Program-made: the position numbers and the translations under genes
Shown here: piece after piece, positions 57,101 through 64,000 of the stretch
Position numbering within the stretch: position 1 is the stretch's first letter
Layout of the letters: each line of letters opens with the position of its first letter
Notes under the pieces: model-generated
What the model saw: only the letters and a program-made list of their open reading frames with translations
Told to the model about the DNA's origin: nothing
Databases searched by the model: none
NCBI RefSeq assembly: GCF_000826105.1
Contig: NZ_CCYK01000005.1
Span: 434,001-498,000 of the forward strand
Length of the DNA stretch: 64,000 nt
Origin: Pseudomonas massiliensis
GTDB lineage: Bacteria; Pseudomonadota; Gammaproteobacteria; Pseudomonadales; Pseudomonadaceae
Direction: 5' to 3'

Positions 57101-57685
57101 ATGGCAGTGGTAGTACTCGACAGGCTACGCGACCTCTTCAACAGCATGCGTGCGCAAAGTATTAGCCGGTATCGATTCAGCTATAAGCGGGGTACCTTGA
57201 CCTTTGACGTCATGTTCCTGATAGACGAAACCCCCTACGCGCTTTTGTTCGGCGCCCAAGGGCACAACCTATCTTTCGAGTTTCACGTGCAACCCGGCTT
57301 CCGTGTAGTGCATCCACAGTTGGAGAAGGCTGACTACACGATGCTCTGCAGCCTGCTCGGCCTGAAGTGGGATCCGAACAACTCTTTTTCACCGGGAGGC
57401 TTTCTTACCGACTTCAGCTCTCACATCCCAGCAACCGCAGTACCGAGCCAAAAAGCTGGGCCTCACCACGTTGCCCAAGTCCGCCGAAACGTCGAGGATG
57501 CGCACAAGCGATTCTTCTGTGGCTGGAGAGACAACAAGGTACGACGCGAGCGGGTTACACCCGAGAATCTCGAAAAGACGCGTAAGCTGATGGGGCCCAA
57601 AACAGCAAAAACCTGTGACCAGAAAAACATCAGCAGCTGCTGGACTGATATCCCAGGCGGAGCAGTCGCGGTCACTGATCCCTGA
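57101..57685 (+). CDS. DUF6037-like accessory protein
   Basis: 194 residues from ATG 57101; a GTG at 57065 would give 206, and neither has a good binding site. The first 110 residues (LRDLFNSMRAQSISRYRFSYKRGTLTFDVMFLIDETPYALLFGAQGHNLSFEFHVQPGF, then SPGGFLTDFSSHIP) resemble what I remember of DUF6037, a family of unknown function found in accessory DNA. The C-terminal part (VRRNVEDAHKRFFCGWRDN) is basic. No signal peptide or membrane segment. The link to the Xre gene before it is only positional. Confidence 0.6.
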   Translation: MAVVVLDRLRDLFNSMRAQSISRYRFSYKRGTLTFDVMFLIDETPYALLFGAQGHNLSFEFHVQPGFRVVHPQLEKADYTMLCSLLGLKWDPNNSFSPGGFLTDFSSHIPATAVPSQKAGPHHVAQVRRNVEDAHKRFFCGWRDNKVRRERVTPENLEKTRKLMGPKTAKTCDQKNISSCWTDIPGGAVAVTDP

Positions 57686-58088
57686 CCGATCGGGTCTCTT
57701 GTCGCTCTCGCACGGCTTCGAAAAATTCTTCTTTCCTCGACATACACTCAGTACTGCCCGGCTAGTAGGATATCGGCCAGTGTGAGGTCGCCCATCGAAG
57801 CGGTGCAGTCCTCTGCTGCAGGTACCGGCTGAATCGTCGGGCAGCCCAGCAGCGGCTCTTCGTCAATCGGTACCACCAGGGGCATGGCTGGCGATACTCG
57901 CTGGATCACATACCTTCTGCCGGTACTTCAGCATCTGGGCCGGGTCCACATAAACGGTGAACAGCGGCCTAATACGGCATGGCTAGCATCGATGGAGTGA
58001 AGCGGAGTAGGCAGGGCTCCCGCATGCGGCCTCGACCGCCTCGACATCTGTCGCTGGCCCCACCAGCCGAACCATTCGACAGAATTAG
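57686..58088. other. Gene-poor stretch before the three-gene operon
   Basis: No supported gene. A minus-strand frame of 45 codons (57748-57885, beginning MPLVVPIDEEPLLG) and the adjacent frame upstream of it look like the broken remains of a gene, but there is no binding site. The stretch is GC-rich, unlike the operon leader after it. Confidence 0.4.
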
Positions 58089-58153
58089 TTGACAGGCTTG
58101 AATCTCCAAAAAAACACTCGTCCACAATTCATGGAGTGTGGACGAGTGTTTTT
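58089..58153 (+). promoter_or_regulatory. Promoter/operator-like module, copy 1, with hairpin
   Basis: TTGACA at 58089-58094 is a perfect -35 hexamer; the -10 is weak. A 24-bp unit (58120-58143) with GTCCA/TGGAC ends follows, 31 bases from the hexamer. The unit is the core of a perfect hairpin (arms 58110-58126 and 58137-58153, 10-base loop) followed by a T-rich stretch, so it can also terminate transcription. The same unit recurs at 58306. Confidence 0.6.
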
Positions 58154-58274
58154 CCTTTAATTTCTTTTTGTCAATAGCTTTTTCCGATTTTTGATCGGCG
58201 GAATGGAATCTAGAGCAGATTGCATAGCGTCTATCCACGGACGTCGATTTCTAGCCCCTGCAGGAAAAATTTTC

Positions 58275-58329
58275 TTGACTATTGAGTTCGCGCCACGAAA
58301 ATATTGTCCATGTTTCATGGAGTGTGGAC
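58275..58329 (+). promoter_or_regulatory. Promoter/operator-like module, copy 2, of the three-gene operon
   Basis: TTGACT (58275-58280), 18 bases, then AAATAT (58299-58304) form a plausible sigma-70 promoter. A 24-bp unit at 58306-58329 would cover the start of transcription. It matches copy 1 at 21 of 24 positions and has the same 31-base distance from the -35 hexamer. GGAGG at 58334-58338 and the first gene's start follow. Autorepression by the winged-helix product is likely (inference). Confidence 0.65.
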
Positions 58330-58348
58330 ACATGGAGGAATGGCCGTT

Positions 58349-59116
58349 ATGAAGAGTCAAGACATTTTGTTGCTTTTCAAGATGACTAGCCTGCACGCTC
58401 AAGAAGAAAATCTGTTTGGCCGTATGGAATCCGAATCCACCTCTGAGCAGGTGAAAAACATGCTGAACCCAGAGCCCCGTGGGTTGATGGCAGCTAGCGG
58501 CCCGATAGGTTGGGTACTGTCTCAGCTGCCGTTCAATGACGAAGACACTGTATTTCAACCACAAGAACTCGATTCACCAATGGGCGACTCTGACCGATGG
58601 GAGGGATGGTCGGATGTGGTGCCGTCGACCCCAGTAACGAGTTGGAACGAAAACTATTCCTTGCGGGCGCTCTCTGCGTCGCTTGGCCTCAGTAAAAGTG
58701 AAGTTTCCAACTCGATGGCGCGATGCCGAAATGCTGGCCTTCTGACCAATGACTACGAAACCGCCCTCCCGAAGGTAAATCGCCGCGAGCTGCTCAAGAT
58801 TACTGAGCATGCGCTGAAGTACTTTTTCCCGGTAAAGCCAGGTGCAATAGTTCGCGGCATTCCTACTGGGTTTGCTGCGCCAGCCCTATCGAAAAGCCTA
58901 AAAAGCGCAGGCGGACTAATACCTGTGTGGCCCGACCCATTGGGGAGCGAGCGGGGCCAGTCGATTGAACCCCTCTACAAGACGGTCCCTGAGGCAGTAA
59001 AAAAAGACAGGACCCTTTATCATTACCTCGCGCTAGTAGACGCGATCCGCGTTGGCGGCCCAAGGGAATGTGGCGTGGCTGTCAACATACTAAAGGCAGG
59101 GATGGGGTTGAAGTAA
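58349..59116 (+). CDS. Winged-helix (MarR-like) partner of an AbiEii-type nucleotidyltransferase
   Basis: 255 residues from ATG 58349, with GGAGG 10 bases upstream. Residues 1-20 (MKSQDILLLFKMTSLHAQEE) and 103-132 (YSLRALSASLGLSKSEVSNSMARCRNAGLL) form a winged helix. A stretch of about 75 residues between them seems to be an insertion relative to the shorter relatives I remember. The C-terminal half (KYFFPVKPGAIVRGIPTGFAAPAL, PVWPDP, GQSIEPLY, LALVDAIRVGGPRE) is the conserved family part. In known two-gene loci such proteins accompany nucleotidyltransferase toxins as antitoxin and repressor. The next gene starts 1 base after this stop, so translation is coupled. Confidence 0.75.
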   Translation: MKSQDILLLFKMTSLHAQEENLFGRMESESTSEQVKNMLNPEPRGLMAASGPIGWVLSQLPFNDEDTVFQPQELDSPMGDSDRWEGWSDVVPSTPVTSWNENYSLRALSASLGLSKSEVSNSMARCRNAGLLTNDYETALPKVNRRELLKITEHALKYFFPVKPGAIVRGIPTGFAAPALSKSLKSAGGLIPVWPDPLGSERGQSIEPLYKTVPEAVKKDRTLYHYLALVDAIRVGGPRECGVAVNILKAGMGLK

Positions 59117-59117
59117 T

Positions 59118-59819
59118 ATGGCATCGAATGCGGACCACAACTACGAGTTGATCTCGTTTGTGGCTGATGGCTTGGGTGACGATTTTCTGACTGAGTGCGC
59201 CTTTGTCGGTGGATGCACGACCGCTATGCTGGTTACCGATAACGCAGTGTTGGACGACATCCGTTTCACCGACGACGTCGATCTGGTTATCGAGATCGCC
59301 GGAATATCTGCGTGGGAAAAGCTCACCGTCCGTCTGGCAGAGAAGGGCTTCAAAATCACTGGTGAGGATGATGTGACCTGTCGCTTCAGGTTCAACGATG
59401 CCATCGTCGATGTAATGCCAAGCGACCCATCAATTCTCGGTTACGCAAACCGCTGGTACGTAGAGGGACTCGATCAGGCGGTACCATTCGAGCTTCCAAG
59501 CGGCCGGGTAATTCGAATCTTCAAGCCACCTTACTTCCTGGCGACTAAGCTCGAAGCCTTCAGTGGCCGAGGAGAAGGAAACCCTTACCACAAGGACGTA
59601 GAGGACATCATCACCCTGCTCGACGGACGCCCGGAGCTCTTGGACGAGGTCAGCAAAGCCAGCGACGAACTGAGGCAATACATTGCCGAGCGCATCGGCG
59701 CCCTGGCAAAACTCAGCGATATTGATTATGCAATTGAGAGCATAGGTTCTGTTCGTGCTAACCCAGGGCGTGGTCAGCTCATTCATCAACGAATGAAGGA
59801 CCTGAGCGCGCTCGCATGA
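59118..59819 (+). CDS. Nucleotidyltransferase, AbiEii/MenT toxin type
   Basis: 233 residues. The polymerase-beta-type core is complete: GG at 31-32 in FVGGCTTAML, D53-x-D55 in FTDDVDLVIEI, and a third carboxylate D98 in AIVDVMPSD. The PPYFLATKLEAF segment with K144, and KDVEDIITLLDGR, are typical of the AbiEii/PF08843 group. Known relatives (AbiEii, MenT, TglT) add nucleotides to tRNA or other targets and stop growth; the target here is unknown. It is packed between a winged-helix gene (1-base gap) and a PP2C gene (4-base ATGA overlap). Confidence 0.85.
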   Translation: MASNADHNYELISFVADGLGDDFLTECAFVGGCTTAMLVTDNAVLDDIRFTDDVDLVIEIAGISAWEKLTVRLAEKGFKITGEDDVTCRFRFNDAIVDVMPSDPSILGYANRWYVEGLDQAVPFELPSGRVIRIFKPPYFLATKLEAFSGRGEGNPYHKDVEDIITLLDGRPELLDEVSKASDELRQYIAERIGALAKLSDIDYAIESIGSVRANPGRGQLIHQRMKDLSALA

Positions 59820-60487
59820 GATATCAAAAGAGGTCCGTAAAAGGGCATGAGCGAGCAGCGAACCACGATTTTGCAGCTGCTGAGATCCATGGGGCACGAG
59901 GCCTTTTTGTCATAATGGATGGCACCTCGAAACCAGGTAGCGGTCAGCTTGCCCAAGGCTTGGCTCAAGGGGTGATCAAGGCCTATCTGAGCCATGTTGC
60001 TCAGGGGGCAGATGACTCCAGCCCAGAACAGGTTCAACAATTGCTCAACGATATCTTGGTGGATATGCACCGGCAGCTGTTCACGAACCAGACTGGCACC
60101 ACCAGTTACCTGATCGGTGTCGCATCCCAGGGCCAACTCACCGTTGCTTATGAAGGTGATTGCGCCTGTGGGATGGCTGGAAACGATGGCAATATCGAAT
60201 GGTTTACTCCTCCACACTGCAAAGCAAACTGGAAGCGCGACCGATCGCACCGCGAATTAGCGTTGGATCCTGCACGCAATCTGGTTACCCGAAGCCTCAG
60301 GGCAACTCGCACTCCGGATCCAGATTTTTTACGCCAGCCGGCACCGGCGGGAACTCGTTTTGTCTTCGCCACTGATGGGTTCTGGGCCGAGCTCACTGAA
60401 TCGCAGCAAGCTGCTGCGATCAATGAGCCAGCTGGAGAAATTGCTGTCGTGAGTGATGATGTCACTTGGATTGATGTGAGGATGTGA
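59816..60487 (+). CDS. PP2C-family protein phosphatase
   Basis: 223 residues, a minimal PP2C domain. Metal-binding and catalytic motifs are all visible: D18 in RAANHDF, D35-G36 in FVIMDGTS, GTTSYLIGV and G115-D116 in YEGDCA, D187-G188 in FVFATDGFW, and D214/D215 in VSDDVTWIDV. So it should be an active Mn/Mg-dependent Ser/Thr phosphatase. No regulatory or membrane domain. Its start overlaps the nucleotidyltransferase stop by 4 bases (ATGA), giving coupled translation. A phosphatase in a nucleotidyltransferase toxin locus is unusual; it may dephosphorylate the toxin, its partner or a cell protein. Confidence 0.85.
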   Translation: MRYQKRSVKGHERAANHDFAAAEIHGARGLFVIMDGTSKPGSGQLAQGLAQGVIKAYLSHVAQGADDSSPEQVQQLLNDILVDMHRQLFTNQTGTTSYLIGVASQGQLTVAYEGDCACGMAGNDGNIEWFTPPHCKANWKRDRSHRELALDPARNLVTRSLRATRTPDPDFLRQPAPAGTRFVFATDGFWAELTESQQAAAINEPAGEIAVVSDDVTWIDVRM

Positions 60488-60660
60488 GGCAAGCCAAGCC
60501 AACTATTGTGAGAATTTGATAGGCCTTTATCATCTATTCTGTGAAACCTGTTGAGGGAAATCACAAAGAAAATGACTTCGTGGCAGCTTTTGCTAAGCCT
60601 GCGGAGTCAACTTTTTTGTGACCCTACACACATTCTCCCCTCCCCTGCCCTTAATTGGGC

Positions 60661-60696
60661 AAGCAAACCCCGGCCCGCACCGGGGTTTGCTTTTGA
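60661..60696 (+). terminator. Terminator at the right end of the three-gene operon
   Basis: AAGCAAACCCCGG and CCGGGGTTTGCTT form a 13-bp stem with a 6-base loop, ending in TTTTG. A-rich and T-rich sides make it bidirectional, serving the convergent gene at 60723 too. Confidence 0.88.
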
Positions 60697-60722
60697 ATGA
60701 CACAGTGAAGGCGCCTGCTATG

Positions 60723-61814
60723 TCAGGCGTTGTTCAGATCGTCCCGTATAGTCACTTTTGAGCTCCCAGGCCAAGTGCCTGTAATGTCGAGATGCATCTC
60801 CCCCTTCGGCCATTGGCCTAGTGGCATATCCCAAGACATCACCCGCTTTTCATCCCTGAGCACGCCTTTGAAGACAAGCTCAAGGGTCATCTTCGTGGCC
60901 GACAGGGGTATGTCCGCGAATGCACCAGAAAGGCCGCCTGTAATGGTAATCACCGGTTCCTGATGCCGTTTGCCCTTGAGGTAGTAGCTCAGTTTCGCCT
61001 TCACCACATAGGTGGTGACCTTGCTCGCCTTGCTGTCGAGATAGATCGCCAGACGCTCTACCCTACGTCTCCAGCTGGGCAACAAGGTAGTGCCTTCGAA
61101 TGAGGAAAAGGCAAAAGCGATAGGAATCACTGAGGACGGCACCGTACCTTCGGTAGCGGGCCAAACGTGTTTGTCCAGAGAGCGGGTTTCACGGCTATAC
61201 CCATAGGAGGCCTTGAGCCTCCCGGCTGGGCCTTTATCTCCAAGGAGCGCATGAAGACCCTCTGCCGTACCACCCAGGGTGTAGCTGGCGTCCTGCTCAT
61301 TCGCGCCCAGGTTGACACCGCTATTGGCATAGACAACACCGGTGATGACTCCGAAGCCTTGAACAATGCGACCGTCTCGAGCAAAACCAACCTTTTCTGC
61401 CTGCCGAAGGAGCCATTCATATTGCTCGCTAAGCACACCGAGATCGCTGATCACTGATTCATGAGCGATAGCAAATTCTGAAACCAATGACTGTTTTTTC
61501 TGGAATTTCCAGGTGTAAGCAAGCTCGGGCTTTATCTTCAAACCGGTATTGGGATCAACGAAGGCAGCTTCTGCCCGAGCATCCGCTTGGTGACGTGACA
61601 CACCTTCACTGGACAGCTTCCAGGTAGAAGACGCCGCTCTATCGGCAAAACGTGCTTGCGGCACCGCTTCGGCTACCAGCTTGAAGCTACCGCTCGAGGG
61701 GTCGAGCACCCCTACTGCTCCGGTTTGTAAATGAGGCGCCAGGGCCCAGTTTCCCCAAAGGTCGGGCCGACTTTCGCGGATAAGGTGAGTAAAACGTTTA
61801 TTCCATTCAGACAT
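60723..61814 (-). CDS. Unrecognised 363-residue protein
   Basis: From ATG 61814 with AAGGAGA about 6 bases upstream. No family recognised. The N-terminal part (LAPHLQTGAVGVLDPSSGSFKLVAE) and the repeated short beta-like stretches (KLSYYLKGKRH, PVITITGGLSGAF, MTLELVFKG) suggest an all-beta protein. There is no signal peptide, membrane segment or obvious catalytic motif. A central segment (GRLKASYGYSRETRSLDKHVWPATEGTVPSSVIPIAFAFSSFEG) looks well ordered and conserved-like. It lies between the island and an Lrp gene, on the minus strand, and ends at a shared terminator. It could be an effector, pore former or binding protein; the sequence does not say which. Confidence 0.75.
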   Translation of the reverse strand: MSEWNKRFTHLIRESRPDLWGNWALAPHLQTGAVGVLDPSSGSFKLVAEAVPQARFADRAASSTWKLSSEGVSRHQADARAEAAFVDPNTGLKIKPELAYTWKFQKKQSLVSEFAIAHESVISDLGVLSEQYEWLLRQAEKVGFARDGRIVQGFGVITGVVYANSGVNLGANEQDASYTLGGTAEGLHALLGDKGPAGRLKASYGYSRETRSLDKHVWPATEGTVPSSVIPIAFAFSSFEGTTLLPSWRRRVERLAIYLDSKASKVTTYVVKAKLSYYLKGKRHQEPVITITGGLSGAFADIPLSATKMTLELVFKGVLRDEKRVMSWDMPLGQWPKGEMHLDITGTWPGSSKVTIRDDLNNA

Positions 61815-61900
61815 CGCGCTCTCCTTGCGCTATCGAGACGCTACCAAGCTATCGCTTAGCAGAGTTGAGAAAGAGCTGGAACCGCTTCCACCGCCCTTCT

Positions 61901-62389
61901 CTATTCACCGATCACCAGCCCATTGGGTGGTAATGGAAGCGCGGTTTTATAGCGCACCTGCTTGAGCGCAAAGCTGGAGCGAATATTGGCCACGCCCGGA
62001 AAGCGCGTGAGGTGGTTGATGATGAACCGCTCCAAGGCATGGATATCAGGTACCAGCACCCTGATCAGGTAATCGGCATCTCCACTCATGAGATAGCACT
62101 CCATGACCTCTGGACGCTGGGAAATGGCCTCTTCAAAGCGTGCCAAGGCCCCTTCTACCTGTTTCTCAAGACTGACGTGAATGAAGACATTCACATGCAG
62201 GCCAAGCATCTCTGGGGCCAACAAGGTGACCTGTTGCTTGATCAACCCAAGCTCCTCCATGACCTTGACCCGGTTGAAACAAGGTGTAGGTGTCAGATTC
62301 GCCGCTTTGGCCAGTTCTGCATTGGTGATACGAGCATTACTTTGCAGAGCATTGAGAATGGTGATGTCAGTTCGGTCAAGTTTACGCAT
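61901..62389 (-). CDS. Lrp/AsnC-family transcriptional regulator
   Basis: 162 residues. The N-terminal HTH is [50 protein letters not shown], and the C-terminal RAM effector domain contains [34 protein letters not shown]. Members respond to amino acids and control their transport or degradation. AGGTAA lies before the ATG. It probably regulates a nearby amino-acid or amine pathway, perhaps the oxidoreductase beyond it, but no direct target is visible. Confidence 0.93.
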   Translation of the reverse strand: MRKLDRTDITILNALQSNARITNAELAKAANLTPTPCFNRVKVMEELGLIKQQVTLLAPEMLGLHVNVFIHVSLEKQVEGALARFEEAISQRPEVMECYLMSGDADYLIRVLVPDIHALERFIINHLTRFPGVANIRSSFALKQVRYKTALPLPPNGLVIGE

Positions 62390-62556
62390 GGGAATTACCT
62401 ACCTAGAAAGCGGTATAACGGCCAGTAATATCATCAAGCCAGTACGTCCAGCTACTGAAAAGCGTCAGTAACAGAATGTGTTATGTAATACGTTAGACAA
62501 ACAAACTAGCTTAAAACCGGCATTTTTAAAGAGAAGTCTAGTACAATAGTACGTAA

Positions 62557-63444
62557 TCATGCTTCCATTAGAACGCCGACATCGGTGGTACAGAGTTCCA
62601 TAAGGAAATCCCAGACAATCCGTAGGCGCACTGATTTGTGAAGCTCCTTGCGCGTACTGATCCAGTAGGTACGCAGAATGGCTTCACCAGGGAGTACCCG
62701 TTGCAGTAAAGGGTCTCGGGCCGCCATGTATTGAGGGAGCACAGCGATGCCAAGCCCTGCATGGGCTGCCTGTTGCTGGGCCAGGACACTTGTGCTCCGG
62801 TAAACCACATTGGCGGAGCGACAGAAGCTGTTGATAAGTAGAAGCTGTTCGCTGAACAGTAAATCATCCACGTACCCGATCCAGCTGTGCTGGCTTAGGT
62901 GCTCACGCTGCTCTAGCCGGGGCGCTTTCGCCAGATAGGCTGGGCTGGCGTACAGGCCCAAACGGTAATCGCTGAGTTTGCGAGTGATCAGTACATCAGC
63001 GTCTGGACGCTCCAAATGGATACTGATTTCAGCTTCTCGGTTAAGGATGCTCACGAACCGAGGGACGGCTACCATTTCAACCTGCAGGCCAGGGTAACGG
63101 CTGAACAGCTGGGGCATGCGGGGAGTGAGGAAACAGACACCAATGCCTTCGGCTGTGCCGAGGCGAATCTTGCCCAGCGGCATGATGGCCTGGGTGATCT
63201 CCTCTTGGGCCAACAGTGCGGTGTTCTCCATGGCTTCGGCGTGCCTGAGCAGAGCCTGGCCCGCCGGGGTAAGCTCATAGCCTTGGGCCTGCTGAACGAA
63301 GAGCGCCACACCCAAGTGGTGCTCGATCCGCTCTATATGTCGCGCCACGGTGCTGTGGGTGGTATTCAAGCGCTTGGCAGCGGTCAGCAGCCGTCCGCTG
63401 CGCTGAAGCTCCAGGAAAAAACGCAGGTCATCCCAGTCGAACAT
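62557..63444 (-). CDS. LysR-family transcriptional regulator
   Basis: 295 residues. The LysR HTH is MFDWDDLRFFLELQRSGRLLTAAKRLNTTHSTVARHIERIEHHLGVALF, and the effector domain follows from about residue 92 (GKIRLGTAEGIGVCFLTPRMPQL). It is divergent from a GMC oxidoreductase with a 145-bp shared region, the typical LysR arrangement, so that gene is the likely target. Confidence 0.93.
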   Translation of the reverse strand: MFDWDDLRFFLELQRSGRLLTAAKRLNTTHSTVARHIERIEHHLGVALFVQQAQGYELTPAGQALLRHAEAMENTALLAQEEITQAIMPLGKIRLGTAEGIGVCFLTPRMPQLFSRYPGLQVEMVAVPRFVSILNREAEISIHLERPDADVLITRKLSDYRLGLYASPAYLAKAPRLEQREHLSQHSWIGYVDDLLFSEQLLLINSFCRSANVVYRSTSVLAQQQAAHAGLGIAVLPQYMAARDPLLQRVLPGEAILRTYWISTRKELHKSVRLRIVWDFLMELCTTDVGVLMEA

Positions 63445-63589
63445 GGCTGCTCCGTTATTTATCGTTGTAAATCAGCAGGCTGTTTCGGTGTGCAAAATCG
63501 CACAGGCAGTGGGCGAAAACTATCGTTTTCAAAACGGCTTCAATCAATACCATGAGGGTTCAACAACAAAAAAAACGCGAGGCTGACCC

Positions 63590-64000
63590 ATGGCACCCGC
63601 TCAAGAGCCCTATGACTACATCATCGTCGGCGCCGGTCCGGCGGGCAGTTTGCTGGCCAATCGTCTTTCAGCTGACCCCCGTTGTCGTGTGCTGCTACTC
63701 GAAGCCGGGGGGCCTGATAACTATGCCTGGATTCATATACCGGTCGGATATCTGTTCTGCATCGGCAATCCTCGAACCGATTGGTGTTTCAAGACGCAGC
63801 CTCAGACAGGACTGGCTGGCCGGACGTTGAATTACCCACGAGGAAGGGTGCTAGGCGGCTGCTCATCCATCAACGGGATGATCTATATGCGCGGCCAGGC
63901 GCTGGATTACGACAAGTGGGCGGCCGCTGGCAATGAAGGATGGAGCTGGCAAGACGTACTTCCGTTGTTCAAGAAGACCGAACGGCATATGGGTGGCGAA
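63590..64000 (+). CDS. GMC-family oxidoreductase (choline dehydrogenase-like), 3' part outside window
   Basis: At least 137 residues from ATG 63590, cut by the window end. The FAD-binding motif is [19 protein letters not shown], followed by LLLEAGG and the GMC signature [44 protein letters not shown] matches the choline/alcohol dehydrogenase subgroup. It oxidises an alcohol with FAD; the substrate-binding part is outside the window. Divergent from the LysR gene. Confidence 0.92.
   Translation, partial: MAPAQEPYDYIIVGAGPAGSLLANRLSADPRCRVLLLEAGGPDNYAWIHIPVGYLFCIGNPRTDWCFKTQPQTGLAGRTLNYPRGRVLGGCSSINGMIYMRGQALDYDKWAAAGNEGWSWQDVLPLFKKTERHMGGE

Noticed and set aside
57748..57885. 45-codon minus-strand frame MPLVVPIDEEPLLG...
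   Set aside because: No binding site and a neighbouring frame that seems to continue it; at best gene debris.

Overview
The window is a replication-origin region of a Pseudomonas chromosome. The order rpmH/rnpA/yidD/yidC/mnmE/mnmG/rsmG/parA/parB/atp operon on one side of oriC and dnaA/dnaN/recF/gyrB on the other is the Pseudomonas arrangement. The proteins look closest to the P. putida group, judged from memory because no search was possible. Core genes are GC-rich. No rRNA, tRNA or CRISPR array was seen.

Layout. Positions 1-3005: a truncated MocR-type regulator, a PaiB-like protein and two GNAT acetyltransferases. 3024-7487: a two-subunit pyruvate carboxylase (pycB, pycA) with a divergent LysR regulator. 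7450-15512: a small conserved protein, an RpiR regulator with a palindrome just upstream, a GGDEF/EAL protein, uvrD, a Tim44-like protein and a SMI1/KNR4-like protein. 15531-23169: a CPA2 antiporter, an acyl-CoA thioesterase, pdxY, a CobW GTPase, small envelope proteins, a parS site and a cardiolipin synthase. 23256-27313: glmS, a DeoR regulator and glmU. 27391-34525: the nine-gene F1Fo ATP synthase operon. 34674-43246: parB, parA, rsmG, mnmG, mnmE, yidC, yidD, rnpA and rpmH. 43390-43750: oriC. 43817-49989: dnaA, dnaN, recF (carrying two parS sites) and gyrB.

From the gyrB terminator to about 60.7 kb the window changes character. Base composition falls in places, intergenic spaces lengthen and families are rare. 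This accessory island holds: a frameshifted TnsA-like endonuclease with a cut-off following gene (a Tn7-like remnant); a complete IS3-family element; a protein joining a caspase-like protease to a GH25-lysozyme-like domain; an uncharacterised gene followed by a 44-residue ORF; an Xre regulator; a DUF6037-like protein; and a tightly packed operon of a winged-helix protein, an AbiEii-type nucleotidyltransferase and a PP2C phosphatase. That operon is preceded by two copies of a promoter/operator-like module. The island reads as a small defence or toxin-antitoxin cluster. The three-gene operon is the best candidate for a new system and the caspase/GH25 protein is second.

Positions 60723-64000 hold an unrecognised 363-residue protein, an Lrp/AsnC regulator, a LysR regulator and the start of a GMC oxidoreductase cut by the window end. 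Functions rest on family recognition by eye. Start codons were chosen from ribosome-binding sites where visible.
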